Shown here one piece after another: positions 17,739 to 26,530 of a stretch of DNA of 64,000 nucleotides (positions are counted from its first letter, which is position 1; each line of letters starts with the position of its first letter). The stretch comes from Nostoc sp. NIES-4103 (lineage in GTDB: Bacteria > Cyanobacteriota > Cyanobacteriia > Cyanobacteriales > Nostocaceae). The notes beneath the pieces are model-generated. The model was given only the letters and a program-made list of their open reading frames with translations, was not told where the DNA came from and made no database searches. The stretch lies in NCBI RefSeq assembly GCF_002368335.1, contig NZ_AP018288.1:4390628-4454627 (forward strand). The letters run 5' to 3'. The position numbers were made by a program, and so were the translations under genes.

Positions 17739-20024
17739 TTAGTTGAGTACCTTCTGTAAAGCTAGCAATAATTCATTCACAGTGTAAGGTTTTGGTAAAA
17801 AGGTAGTAACACCAATCTCCTCCACTGCCCCTAGTTTTTCTCTAGATGCAAGTCCACTGGTAGCAACAATTTTTACCTCTGGGTTAATTTTTTTCAAAGT
17901 ACGGATAGCAGTTAAACCATCCAATGAAGGCAGCATTAAATCGATTAATACAGCACTGATTTCATCTGCATGTTTAGCATATAGCGCGATCGCTTCAATG
18001 CCATCACCAGCTATCAAAGTTTGGTATTGGTGAGTTTCCAGCGATGTTTTAGTAATATCCTGAATTGAGGGTTCATCTTCCACAACTAAAATTAATTCAC
18101 CATGTCCTGTATGTGGTAATAAATCTTCTATATCATGTTTTTCTATTCCCCCCACTGCTGGCAAATATACCTTAAAACAGGTGCCACGGTCTACCTCACT
18201 CAGCACATCCACAAAACCCTGGTGACTTTTGATAATCCCAATAACAGTAGAAAGTCCCAATCCTGTACCTTGTCCTACTGGTTTTGTGGTAAAAAATGGC
18301 TCAAAAATTCTATCTAAAATTTCTCCTGAAATACCAACTCCTGTATCTGAAACACTTATAACTATGTATGGGCCGACGTTGGCCTCGACGTTCATCCGGG
18401 CGTAATTTTCATCAATAAACAGATTTTGGGCAGCAATAATTAATTTGCCGCCATTAGGCATGGCATCACGAGCATTAACACATAGATTCATCAGCACTTG
18501 ATGGAGTTGCGTACTATCACCAGAAACCATCCATAATTCGTGTGGAATATCTATACAAACTTCAATAGATTTGGGAAAGGTTTCTCTAAGGATTTTGGCA
18601 ACTTCTACGATTAAGTGTTTGATTTGCAATGTGATGTGCTTACCTTCTACACCCCGTGCGAATGACAACACCTGCTTTACCAAATCAGCTCCACGTTTAG
18701 CATTAATTTCCAAAATTTCTAATAGATGCAGAGTCCGTTCATCAGCATCAGGAAATTTCAGTGGTAAGAGTTGCGCTCCTGCCAAAATTGGTGTCAAGAT
18801 ATTGTTGAGGTCGTGGGCGATGCCACTAGCTAATGTACCTATACTTTCCAGACGTTGGGCACGAAATAGTTGTGCTTCTAAGTGTTTTTTATCGGTAATG
18901 TCTGTATCAACAGTCAGAATTGACTTAGGCTTACTCCATGAATTTCTTACCAAACTCCAACGGCTAGAAACTAAAACTTCCTTGCCAGTTTTAGTAGTTT
19001 TAGTTAATTCCCCTTGCCACTTACCTTTAGTGATGACATTTAACAAAGCTGCTTCAATTTCTGGGGAGGGTTCATTATATAACAACTCGCTGGCATTTTT
19101 GCCCCAAGCCTCATGAGCCTTCCAACCGTAGAGATTTTCTGCGCCTTTATTCCAATATAAAATTTTATTTTCTAAATCGCGCACGTAAATTGCATCAGTG
19201 GTGATATCTAATAATGCAGCTTGTTCACTGATTTTCTCTTGAGCCAGCTGGCGATCGCGCAATGCTGCTTGCCGTTCGCTAATGTCAATACTAGCGCAGG
19301 TGATACCAACAATTTCTGCTAATTCATTCCGCAATGGCTCAACAGTCAAATCATAATATCGAATTCCTTGAGGAGTAGTGATAGATATTTCCTCTCTAGT
19401 GCCAATACCGCTAGTCAGTACACTATGCTTAATGGCAGTCAGGCGCTCAGCATCTTTGGCTGGCATTAGATCAAAGTCATGTTTACCTAACATGTCTTCA
19501 GATGTCCAACCAGAAATCGAATTATAAACCCAGGTATAACGTAACTCTTTATCCTGGTTGAAGACAAAAATCGGAGAGTTTTTGAAGGCAACTCGAAATC
19601 GCTCTTCACTTTGTCGTAGTGCATTTTCTACCTGTTGACGCTCAATAGCATAACGCATAGAACGCACTAGCAAGTCTCCAGTTACTTGTCCTTTGACTAA
19701 ATAATCCTGCGCTCCTTCCTGCATTGCTCGCAAAGCCAAAGTTTCATCATCTATACCCGTCAGCACGATGATGGGAGTTGCTTTTGCTTGATGAGTTGCT
19801 CTGACAAAAGTTTCCATTCCCTGGCTATCAGGCAATGAAAGGTCTAACAGCATTACATCAAAGCTATCGTTAACTAGGCATTCCAGGGCTTCGCTCAGCC
19901 TTTCAACTGGCTGTAATTCTACCCTAGCTGTAGTTACCTCCTTTAAAAACTCTTGCAATAAAAAGACATCACCAGGGTTGTCTTCAACTAATAAAACTTT
20001 AATAACTTCACCTGCCATTGCCAT
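17739..20024 (-). CDS. Hybrid histidine kinase (REC-PAS-PAS-HisKA-HATPase-REC)
   Basis: The 761-aa soluble hybrid sensor has no membrane segment. A receiver (1-125; phospho-Asp in VMLLDLSLPDSQG) is followed by two PAS domains (about 140-255 and 265-385), a HisKA domain with His in GIAHDLNNILTPIL, an ATPase domain with N-box NLCVNARDAM and G-boxes SDTGVGI and GTGLGLS, and a C-terminal receiver (AVLIDLMLPSLDG). All phosphorylation residues are present, so internal phosphorelay is likely. Its start overlaps the stop of the upstream CheY-like gene by one base (TAATG), indicating translational coupling. The signal sensed by the PAS domains is unknown. Confidence 0.9.
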   Translation of the reverse strand: MAMAGEVIKVLLVEDNPGDVFLLQEFLKEVTTARVELQPVERLSEALECLVNDSFDVMLLDLSLPDSQGMETFVRATHQAKATPIIVLTGIDDETLALRAMQEGAQDYLVKGQVTGDLLVRSMRYAIERQQVENALRQSEERFRVAFKNSPIFVFNQDKELRYTWVYNSISGWTSEDMLGKHDFDLMPAKDAERLTAIKHSVLTSGIGTREEISITTPQGIRYYDLTVEPLRNELAEIVGITCASIDISERQAALRDRQLAQEKISEQAALLDITTDAIYVRDLENKILYWNKGAENLYGWKAHEAWGKNASELLYNEPSPEIEAALLNVITKGKWQGELTKTTKTGKEVLVSSRWSLVRNSWSKPKSILTVDTDITDKKHLEAQLFRAQRLESIGTLASGIAHDLNNILTPILAGAQLLPLKFPDADERTLHLLEILEINAKRGADLVKQVLSFARGVEGKHITLQIKHLIVEVAKILRETFPKSIEVCIDIPHELWMVSGDSTQLHQVLMNLCVNARDAMPNGGKLIIAAQNLFIDENYARMNVEANVGPYIVISVSDTGVGISGEILDRIFEPFFTTKPVGQGTGLGLSTVIGIIKSHQGFVDVLSEVDRGTCFKVYLPAVGGIEKHDIEDLLPHTGHGELILVVEDEPSIQDITKTSLETHQYQTLIAGDGIEAIALYAKHADEISAVLIDLMLPSLDGLTAIRTLKKINPEVKIVATSGLASREKLGAVEEIGVTTFLPKPYTVNELLLALQKVLN

Positions 20025-20470
20025 TACTCCGGTGGCAGTTTTACAATTGCAAACCAGAAATGTTCTATGGATTGTACAATTTTAACGAACTGATCGAAGT
20101 CAACTGGCTTAGTTATGTAACAGTTAGCGGCCAGATCATATGCCCTAAGAACATCTTCTTCTGCTTGGGAAGTTGTCAGCACAACTACCGGAATTCGTTT
20201 GAGATTGTCATCAGTTTTGATTTCTGCCAGTACTTCCCGCCCGTCTTTTCTGGGTAGGTTTAAATCCAGCAGTACAATATCGGGGTGGGGAACGTGAGCG
20301 TATTTTTCCTGTTTTCGCAAAAATGCCATCGCCTCTACACCATCTTCGACTACATTCAGGTGAATTGAGATTTTGCTATCTTCCAAAGCAATGCGCGTTA
20401 ATTGGGCATCACCAGGATTGTCTTCTACTAACAAAACCTCAATAGGCATAATATTTGCTGTCTGATTCAC
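20024..20470 (-). CDS. Single-domain response regulator (Rcp1/CheY-like)
   Basis: The 148-aa stand-alone receiver has acidic pocket VEDNPGD, phospho-Asp in IVLLDLNLPRKDG, Thr in VVVLTTSQ and Lys in YITKPVD. It lacks an output domain and resembles the Rcp1 regulators that pair with phytochrome kinases. The GTG at 20470 gives MNQTANIMPIEVL; the internal ATG at 20449 (MPIEVL) is an equally possible start. It lies between the GAF kinase (upstream) and hybrid kinase (downstream) on the same strand, so it may relay phosphate between them. Confidence 0.9.
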   Translation of the reverse strand: MNQTANIMPIEVLLVEDNPGDAQLTRIALEDSKISIHLNVVEDGVEAMAFLRKQEKYAHVPHPDIVLLDLNLPRKDGREVLAEIKTDDNLKRIPVVVLTTSQAEEDVLRAYDLAANCYITKPVDFDQFVKIVQSIEHFWFAIVKLPPE

Positions 20471-20480
20471 GATTGTTGAC

Positions 20481-20557
20481 CGGACTGGGGGTTGGGGACT
20501 GGGTACTAGGGACTGGGTACTAGGGACTGGGTACTAGGGACTGGGGACTGGGGACTA
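20481..20557. repeat. GGGACTGGGTACTA tandem repeat
   Basis: Tandem copies of GGGACTGG and GGTACTA units fill the gap between the GAF kinase and the response regulator. They are the same class as the GGGGACT arrays near 43.5 and 63 kb. Confidence 0.85.
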
Positions 20558-20624
20558 CAATGAAAAATTTGCATTTTTATTTCCTCATCGCAATATCCAA
20601 TACCTAATCCTCAATACCTGATAC

Positions 20625-22604
20625 CTAATCCCCAATCCCGTGTGAATTGCTTTGACCTGCTCTATCTGGAATTGTGAAGTAAAAAGTCGAGCCTTGACCC
20701 GGTTCCGACTCAACCCAGATACGACCACCGTGGCGTTCTATAATTTTCTTACAAATTGCCAAACCAATTCCAGTACCAGAGTACTTACTTCTACCGTGCA
20801 AGCGTTGAAAAATTACAAAAATCCGTTCAGCATATTGACTTTCCAAACCAATTCCATTGTCTTGCACTGAAAATAGCCATTCTGAATTTTGAGTAGGGAG
20901 TGGGGAGTGGGGGTATGAGGAGGATGAGGGGGATGAGGGGGATGAGGGGGATGAAGAAATTAAATTGTTTTTCCCTACTTTCCCCAGATCCCTTGCTCCT
21001 CTGCTCCCCTGCTTTCCTGCTCCTCTGTTTTCCTGCTCCTCTGCTCGCCAGCTCCCCTGCTCCCCATCTTCCCTGTCTCTCCTCACTACTCCAATATGAA
21101 TTCGCGGTGGCACTTCTTTTCGGAATTTGATGGCATTACCTATGAGATTTTGAAACACTTGTGCCAGTTGTGTACGATCTGCCATGATTACGGGTAAAGG
21201 ATCATGAGTGATTTCTCCACCACATTCCTCAATGGCAACTTTGAGATTAGCGATCGCTCGTTCAAAAATCACTTTACAATCAACTTGCTCAAAAGGCTGT
21301 CCACGGCTGCTAACACGGGAGTAGTTCAATAAATCGTTGATTAGGGTTTGCATCCGACGTGCGCCGTCTACAGCGTAGGCGATGAACTGTTCGGCGTTGC
21401 TGTCTAGCTGATTGTTGTATTTTTTCTCTAATAACTGTAAATAACTAGTTACCATCCGCAACGGCTCTTGTAAATCATGGGAAGCTACATAAGCAAACTG
21501 TTCTAATTCCGCATTGGAACGAGCTAGTTCCTGACGTTGGCGGGTTTCTTGCTCCAGCAGTTGCGCCTGGGAGAGGGCAATACCAATTTGGTTGGCTAGC
21601 TGTTGCAATAACTCTAATTCAAAGCTAATCCATTGTCTAGGTGAAGCACATTGATGGGCAATTAGCAAGCCCCAAATATTATCCCTAATGAGAATCGGCA
21701 CTACGAGGTTAGCTTTGACACCAAACTGCCGAAGAAATTCTCTGTGGCAAGCTTGGATATTAGCCTGTTCAATGTCTACAATTGCACTGACCCGGCCTCG
21801 GCGATATTGCTCTACATAATCTTGGTGAAAGCAGGGATCGAGAATGTTTTGCCCCAAAACTATGGGCCAACCTGGTAGTACAGCTTCTTCTACCACTATT
21901 CCCGAACCATCAGCGCAAAGCCGAAAAACCAGAACTCGGTCAGCTTGTAGTAGTTTTTGTACCTCAGTAACCGTAGTTTTGAGAACTTCCGGCAAGTGTA
22001 AAGATTCACGAATTTTGAGACTGATTTCTGAAAATAATTGCGATCGCAGATTTTGCCGTTTCAATTCCGCTTCTACTTGTGTAAGTTCCTCTGCAAAGCG
22101 AGATACTTGAGCTAAATTACGTCTGAGCTCTAGTTGGCTGATCACTTGGCGACTTAAAGCCACAAGTGCTTCCACCTGTTTTTGGTTTAATTCCCGTGGA
22201 ACTTGGTCAAGTACGCACAGAGTCCCCACCATATCTCCCTCAGGAGTAATCAAAGGTACACCTGCATAAAAGCGCACATAAGGATAGGAAGTTACTACCG
22301 GATTTTTCGCAAACTTTTCATCTGCTAAAGTATCTGGAACCACCACAAACCCCTGTTTCTCTTGGCAAAGGTAAGAAAAGCCGACATTACGTGGCATTTC
22401 TGGTACATCTATACCGAGTTTTGCCTTAAACCACTGACGGTTTTCATCGATAAAATTTACCAAGGCTATAGAAGTACCACAAATAAAAGCAGCTAACTTG
22501 GCAAGATTGTCATAAGCTTCCTCAGGTTCAGTGTCTAAAATCTGATACTGGCGCAGAGCTTCAAGTCTCCCCGCTTCGTCATTATTAAATTCAGCTTTCA
22601 TCAA
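20625..22604 (-). CDS. GAF-GAF histidine kinase with a cyanobacteriochrome-like GAF domain
   Basis: The 659-aa soluble sensor has a first GAF (about 20-165), a second GAF (about 190-355), HisKA with His in YVASHDLQEPLR (about 378), and an ATPase domain with N-box NLIGNAIKF and G1 DNGIGL. The second GAF carries ACHREFL with Cys286-His287 followed by VKANLVVPI and LLIAHQC, the arrangement of bilin-binding cyanobacteriochrome GAFs, so a covalent bilin is likely. Residues about 504-571 are a repeat-encoded insertion rich in Gly/Arg/Ser/Pro between two beta strands of the ATPase domain. It heads a leftward cluster with a receiver and a hybrid kinase. Confidence 0.88.
   Translation of the reverse strand: MMKAEFNNDEAGRLEALRQYQILDTEPEEAYDNLAKLAAFICGTSIALVNFIDENRQWFKAKLGIDVPEMPRNVGFSYLCQEKQGFVVVPDTLADEKFAKNPVVTSYPYVRFYAGVPLITPEGDMVGTLCVLDQVPRELNQKQVEALVALSRQVISQLELRRNLAQVSRFAEELTQVEAELKRQNLRSQLFSEISLKIRESLHLPEVLKTTVTEVQKLLQADRVLVFRLCADGSGIVVEEAVLPGWPIVLGQNILDPCFHQDYVEQYRRGRVSAIVDIEQANIQACHREFLRQFGVKANLVVPILIRDNIWGLLIAHQCASPRQWISFELELLQQLANQIGIALSQAQLLEQETRQRQELARSNAELEQFAYVASHDLQEPLRMVTSYLQLLEKKYNNQLDSNAEQFIAYAVDGARRMQTLINDLLNYSRVSSRGQPFEQVDCKVIFERAIANLKVAIEECGGEITHDPLPVIMADRTQLAQVFQNLIGNAIKFRKEVPPRIHIGVVRRDREDGEQGSWRAEEQENRGAGKQGSRGARDLGKVGKNNLISSSPSSPSSPSSSSYPHSPLPTQNSEWLFSVQDNGIGLESQYAERIFVIFQRLHGRSKYSGTGIGLAICKKIIERHGGRIWVESEPGQGSTFYFTIPDRAGQSNSHGIGD
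20890..21093. repeat. Tandem-repeat insertion inside the GAF kinase ATPase domain
   Basis: The region combines a GATGAGGGG 9-bp array and degenerate CTCCCCTGC/CTCCTCTG units of the same kind as intergenic arrays. It stays open in the kinase frame and interrupts the domain just before the WLFSVQDNGIGL strand and G1 box. Confidence 0.85.
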
Positions 22605-22925
22605 TTCAATTTTTATTAAAAAGTTGTAAAATCAGGCATAGTTAGCATTCAAAATGCTCATTGCTAGCTTAATCTTGATTTAGATTACTTAATTAACTGT
22701 TTGTTTCTGGCTTGTCAAGGAAATTTTTTAGATTTTTACTAAGGCTATACGCAAAATGTAGAAAGCTTTTGTTCTACACTTTTACTTCTGGAACAATTTT
22801 AGTGTAAACAAAATAATTTGCCCCAGTACCGTACTGGGGCTGTTGACTACTGAATAATGATTTGAGAATTTCCCTAGAACACCAATTCAGTAATCCTGGA
22901 AGAACCTCTCCCCCTACCCCTCTTT
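22605..22925. other. Intergenic region with an AT-rich half and a CCTCTCCCC repeat edge
   Basis: Upstream of the GAF kinase there is AT-rich sequence with no gene. From about 22900 a CCTCTCCCCCTACCCC repeat begins, which is then interrupted by the inverted-repeat element at 22926. Confidence 0.5.
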
Positions 22926-23140
22926 TAGGAGCTACAGTGTACACACTTTGTCTGAATTTGTTTAGAAATCCGGGTTTTACCTCTCCCTAACCCTCCCCTT
23001 ATAAAGGGCAGCCACTACGTTGGGCGGCTTTGCCGACAGCCGCGCATGTGGCGGGAGGGAACTAGATTTTCAATTTTTCCCCCCGAAGATCGGGGGGATT
23101 AAGGGGGGTAATACGACTTGTGTGTACACGGTAGCTCCTA
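22926..23140. mobile_element. Inverted-repeat element (215 bp) nested in another repeat
   Basis: The 21-bp termini match at 20 positions: TAGGAGCTACAGTGTACACA on the left and the complement with one change on the right (23120-23140). The interior contains CCTCTCCCTAACCC, a GTTGGGCGGCTTTGCCGACAGCC hairpin and a CCCCCC/GGGGGG stem near 23083-23107. Outside, the CCTCTCCCC...AGGAGAGGGGAG repeat continues on both sides, so the element has split an older repeat. It has no coding capacity. Confidence 0.7.
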
Positions 23141-23201
23141 GGAGAGGGGAGTTGAGCTACCCGGGCTGGGGGGTTAGGTTTTTGATTACTGAATCGATGT
23201 T

Positions 23202-23846
23202 CTAGATGTTTGCCAAAGCTGCTTGGCGTAGCTTTTCAATCAAATGGCTGAGATTACTTGTATTGAGGCGATAACTTAGGGGATGGGCAATTAATCGTGC
23301 TGTACTTTCATACAAAGTAGTAATCTCAATCAAGCCATTTTCGCGTAACGTCCGCCCACTAGACACTAAATCAACTATTGCTTCCGACATCCCCGTAATT
23401 GGCCCGAGTTCTACTGAACCATATAGCGGTACTATTTCCACAGGTAAATCTAAACTATGGAAATATTCGCGAGCGCAATTGACGTACTTAGAAGCAACTC
23501 GACCATGAGGCGGTAAATCTAAAGGTGATTTATAAGGACTCGATGCTTTGACAGCCACTGACATGCGACAATACCCAAACTGCAAATCAACCAAATGTGC
23601 AACTTGCGGCTTTTTCTCCCGCAGCACATCGTAGCCGATAATACCCAGTTGTGCTTGACCGTATTCTACATATACAGGGACATCTTGACCCCGTACTAGT
23701 AGTCCTGTTGCTTGTCCACTAGCATCAGTAATTTGAAGTTGGCGGTTTCCAGAATCTAAAAAAGCACTAAAGTCCAATCCTACAGATTGTAGCAAACGGA
23801 TGCTATTTTTAAGTAGTTCCCCTTTTGGCAACGCAACAGTCAGCAT
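23202..23846 (-). CDS. hisG: ATP phosphoribosyltransferase, short form
   Basis: This is the first enzyme of histidine biosynthesis, joining ATP and PRPP. At 214 aa it is the short HisG form that needs the HisZ regulatory subunit, which is not in the window. Visible motifs are LPKGELL at the start, VYVEYGQAQLGIIGYDVL, and the PRPP-binding VDLVSSGRTLRENGL. The ATG at 23846 gives the usual MLTVALPKG start; the frame runs 26 codons further, but that part is not family-like and would reach the divergent regulator. The 3' side abuts repeat sequence. Confidence 0.92.
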   Translation of the reverse strand: MLTVALPKGELLKNSIRLLQSVGLDFSAFLDSGNRQLQITDASGQATGLLVRGQDVPVYVEYGQAQLGIIGYDVLREKKPQVAHLVDLQFGYCRMSVAVKASSPYKSPLDLPPHGRVASKYVNCAREYFHSLDLPVEIVPLYGSVELGPITGMSEAIVDLVSSGRTLRENGLIEITTLYESTARLIAHPLSYRLNTSNLSHLIEKLRQAALANI

Positions 23847-23922
23847 TCTTTTTTCTTGGTGTCCTTGGCAGCTTGTCGATTCATTAATATTGAGGATATC
23901 TCTATTGCTTACCATAAGCAGC

Positions 23923-24615
23923 ATGAGAATTTTACTAGTTGATGATGAAATTGAACTAACTGACCCTTTGAGTCGTTTGTTAACTCGTGAAGGTTACACT
24001 GTAGACACCGCCTATGATGGGACGGGTGGTAGTGAACTTGCACAAACAGGCAGTTATGACCTATTGATTTTAGATTGGATGCTGCCAGGAAAAACGGGAT
24101 TAGAAATTTGTCAAGAATTGCGCCGCCAAGGCAAAACTACGCCGGTGCTGTTTCTTACCGCCAAAGATACTTTAGATGACCGCGTAGAAGGTTTAGATGC
24201 TGGTGCAGATGACTATTTGGTCAAACCCTTTGAATTACGGGAATTGCTAGCACGAGTCCGCGCCCTATTGCGTCGTTCCGGTTCTCAAAGCTATGAAATT
24301 ACTACTGGACGGCTAACGGTAGGTGACTTAGAACTCGATTGCGACAATCAAATAGCCTATCGTCAAGGAAGAATTATTGAACTATCCCAAAAGGAAAGCC
24401 AGCTACTACAATACTTTATGGAACACGCCGGACAGCTTTTAACTCACAGCCAGATTTTGCAAAGTCTCTGGCAAGATAGTGAACAACCAAGTAGTAATGT
24501 GATTGCGGCGTTGATCCGCCTGCTGCGTCGTAAGATTGAGGTAGGTAGAGAAACTACATTAATTCACACTGTTTATGGCAAAGGCTATCGTTTTGGCCCT
24601 GCTTCAGTAGACTAA
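23923..24615 (+). CDS. OmpR-family response regulator (RppA-like)
   Basis: The 230-aa regulator has a receiver (1-118; LVDDEIEL, phospho-Asp in LLILDWMLPGKTG, Thr in LFLTAKD, Lys in YLVKPFEL) and a winged-helix DNA-binding domain (about 130-228; ending VYGKGYRF). The sequence is close to what is called RppA in cyanobacteria, which pairs with the RppB kinase, but no kinase is adjacent. It is divergent from hisG with a 76-bp gap. A longer upstream frame overlaps hisG and is rejected. Confidence 0.88.
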   Translation: MRILLVDDEIELTDPLSRLLTREGYTVDTAYDGTGGSELAQTGSYDLLILDWMLPGKTGLEICQELRRQGKTTPVLFLTAKDTLDDRVEGLDAGADDYLVKPFELRELLARVRALLRRSGSQSYEITTGRLTVGDLELDCDNQIAYRQGRIIELSQKESQLLQYFMEHAGQLLTHSQILQSLWQDSEQPSSNVIAALIRLLRRKIEVGRETTLIHTVYGKGYRFGPASVD

Positions 24616-24868
24616 AACCAATGAAATACTGAAATACTCTATTAAGTATGGCTGTGTGGTAATGTGCCCAGGTAGCGATCGCAAACTTCAAGCGATCGCT
24701 TGATTCATATTTTGATTCAGCAACACCCCATTCTTATTATCGTGAGACGCTGTAATATCTACCACTGCCGCGACCATCTTTTTTAATACCCACAAAAAGT
24801 TACCTACCCTTTTGATGAAATATTTATAATCTCAAGCAGACTATCTAATAAATTAGATTTCGATTAAT

Positions 24869-25102
24869 CTAAATTTCACCTAATACTTGAAGTGAAAAAC
24901 AAGGAATTTTATTTGTTTCAATTACACCTGTTTCAGTGTCAGCATCGATTTTCAGTTCAGCATCAGTATCAGCTTCAAATAGAATCTCTTCTCCTGGAAA
25001 CACTACTTGCTCTAAGCGCAAATTAGCAACTATGTTTGGAATGTGAGCAATTTGGATTTGACTAGTTGTGTTCTTGTAAAAACAAAGAATTTGCTTATCC
25101 AT
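24869..25102 (-). CDS. DUF1830 family protein
   Basis: The 77-aa protein begins MDKQILCFYKNTTSQIQIAH, continues with VVFPGEEILFEA and ends with IPCFSLQV. These are the recognisable segments of DUF1830, a small cyanobacterial family of unknown function, probably an all-beta cytoplasmic protein. Its start overlaps the end of the upstream gene by 8 bp, so the two are translationally coupled. Confidence 0.75.
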   Translation of the reverse strand: MDKQILCFYKNTTSQIQIAHIPNIVANLRLEQVVFPGEEILFEADTDAELKIDADTETGVIETNKIPCFSLQVLGEI

Positions 25103-25424
25103 CTGCTAAGTCTATCGAGTCAATAATTTGAGGTTTACTGGCTGAATTAGTAAAATCCAAAATGGAACTGACCAGAGCCACATGTTCTGCAAGATTAAGA
25201 TTGCAATTTTTGAATGATTCATTTAAAAAATGAATGAGCGCTAAACTTGTAGACTCCAGTTTTGCCCTCTTTCTACCTGCCTTAATAGCTTGATATAAGC
25301 TGGGATAAATATGATAGTTGCTAATCCCTATTTGCCCATCTGACATCCAACACTTAAACATGTAACCTTCAGGCATTGGTATTAATTCAATCAACCAACC
25401 ATGATATGAATCTTTGCACTTCAT
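25095..25424 (-). CDS. Hypothetical protein, coupled to DUF1830
   Basis: The 109-aa protein starts MKCKDSYHGWLIELIPMPEGYMFKC, followed by a predicted helix AIKAGRKRAKLESTSLALIHFLNE. It has no signal peptide or membrane segment. The ATG at 25424 is chosen because GGAGG (25435-25439) is suitably spaced; a TTG at 25430 is too close. Its tail overlaps the DUF1830 start. I do not recognise a named domain, although the WLIELIP/MSDG beginning resembles other small cyanobacterial proteins. Confidence 0.65.
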   Translation of the reverse strand: MKCKDSYHGWLIELIPMPEGYMFKCWMSDGQIGISNYHIYPSLYQAIKAGRKRAKLESTSLALIHFLNESFKNCNLNLAEHVALVSSILDFTNSASKPQIIDSIDLADG

Positions 25425-25562
25425 CCACAATTATCCTCCTGGTGTAGTGATTGAAGGCTTGTGCTTTACCTGCTCACGTCTGAACAGTAATGATATAACC
25501 CATACATGCAATCACTGTGCAGAATTTGTGTAGAATTTGTGTAGATAAAAAACTTTACTCAC

Positions 25563-25684
25563 AAGGGAATTGGGAATTGGGCATTGGGCATTGGGAATTA
25601 AGTACATTAGTTATTTCTCCCCCATCTCCCTCATCTCCCTCATCTCCCTAATCCCCCCATCTCCTCATCCCCTCATCTCCCCAT
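25563..25684. repeat. Tandem repeats GGGAATT/GGGCATT and CTCCCTCAT
   Basis: A short GGGAATTGGGCATT array is followed by a CATCTCCCT 9-bp array that ends directly at the stop codon of the OmpR-type regulator at 25686. The same pair of arrays, in the same order, recurs at 35.2, 43.5 and 53.2 kb. Confidence 0.85.
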
Positions 25685-25685
25685 C

Positions 25686-26378
25686 CTATTGAAGACGATA
25701 GCCGAGTCCATGAACTGTTTCAATAAAATTTTCCGGGGCACCTAAATTTCTCAGCTTTTGCCGAAGACATTTTATGTGGGATCTAACAGTTTCTTCCACT
25801 GGAGAGTCGTCCACTGACCAAACCTGCTCAATAATGCTAGAACGGCTTAATACTCTTCTGCCATTGGCAACCAGTAATTCTAAAATGGCATATTCTTTTG
25901 GGGTTAAAGATAAAGGAGAACCATCGTAATAAACCTCATAGGTACTTGAATTCAGGTACAGTTTTCCCCAAGAAAGATTGACTGTGCTTACAGAACTACC
26001 ACGTCTGAGTAAAGCACGTATACGAGCCATTAACTCTTCTAAATCAAATGGCTTTGCCACATAATCATCTGCTCCTGCATCTAACCCAGCTATTTTGTCA
26101 GCTACGGTATCACGGGCTGTTAACATTAACACTGGTACGCTGGAGTTCTGATGTGCCAAATTATTTGCGCTACTAGTACGTAAACGTTGGCAAAACCTGA
26201 TACCATCTAGTTTTGGCAGCGTCACATCTAAGACTACTAAGTCATATTTCATTGACTCCGCCCAATTCCAAGCTGCTTCTCCATCTTTGGCAACATCTAC
26301 TACATACTGGCGTCTGCTCAAAGCTTCTGTTAATACCTCCGCCAGTTGAATATCATCTTCAACTACAAGAATTTTCAT
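25686..26378 (-). CDS. OmpR-family response regulator
   Basis: The 230-aa regulator has a receiver (VVEDDIQL, phospho-Asp in VVLDVTLPKLDG, Thr in LMLTARD, Lys in YVAKPFDL) and a winged-helix output domain ending in TVHGLGYRLQ. It is divergent from the CHASE3 histidine kinase, the likely cognate partner, across a 152-bp spacer. That spacer holds a sequence also found upstream of the secreted PPC gene at 30534, suggesting a regulated target. A 13-bp inverted repeat, ACCTGCTCACGTC, flanks this gene (25468-25480 and 26411-26423). Confidence 0.9.
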   Translation of the reverse strand: MKILVVEDDIQLAEVLTEALSRRQYVVDVAKDGEAAWNWAESMKYDLVVLDVTLPKLDGIRFCQRLRTSSANNLAHQNSSVPVLMLTARDTVADKIAGLDAGADDYVAKPFDLEELMARIRALLRRGSSVSTVNLSWGKLYLNSSTYEVYYDGSPLSLTPKEYAILELLVANGRRVLSRSSIIEQVWSVDDSPVEETVRSHIKCLRQKLRNLGAPENFIETVHGLGYRLQ

Positions 26379-26433
26379 AATTTATCCGATAATTAACTCT
26401 TGTTTAGCAGGACGTGAGCAGGTAGACATGAGG

Positions 26434-26490
26434 TTAACTGTATCATGTAAGCTGTTCTACTGTAATGACCGTTGCTTGACTGTTTTATAG
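26434..26490 (+). promoter_or_regulatory. Shared upstream element, copy 1 (before the CHASE3 kinase)
   Basis: This segment has TAACTGT, then GTAAGCTGT, then TTCTACTGTAATGACCG, and a GACTGTTTTA tail. The same blocks in the same order occur at 30346-30412 upstream of the secreted PPC gene. The repeated CTGT half-sites resemble direct-repeat binding sites of OmpR-type regulators. Function is inferred. Confidence 0.4.
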
Positions 26491-26530
26491 AATCAGTAAG
26501 CATCAAGCAAGCTTTTGTTCAACCAAGGTT

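Noticed and set aside
23847..23924. Longer N-terminus for hisG (start 23924)
   Set aside because: The extra residues are not family-like and would overlap the start of the divergent regulator.
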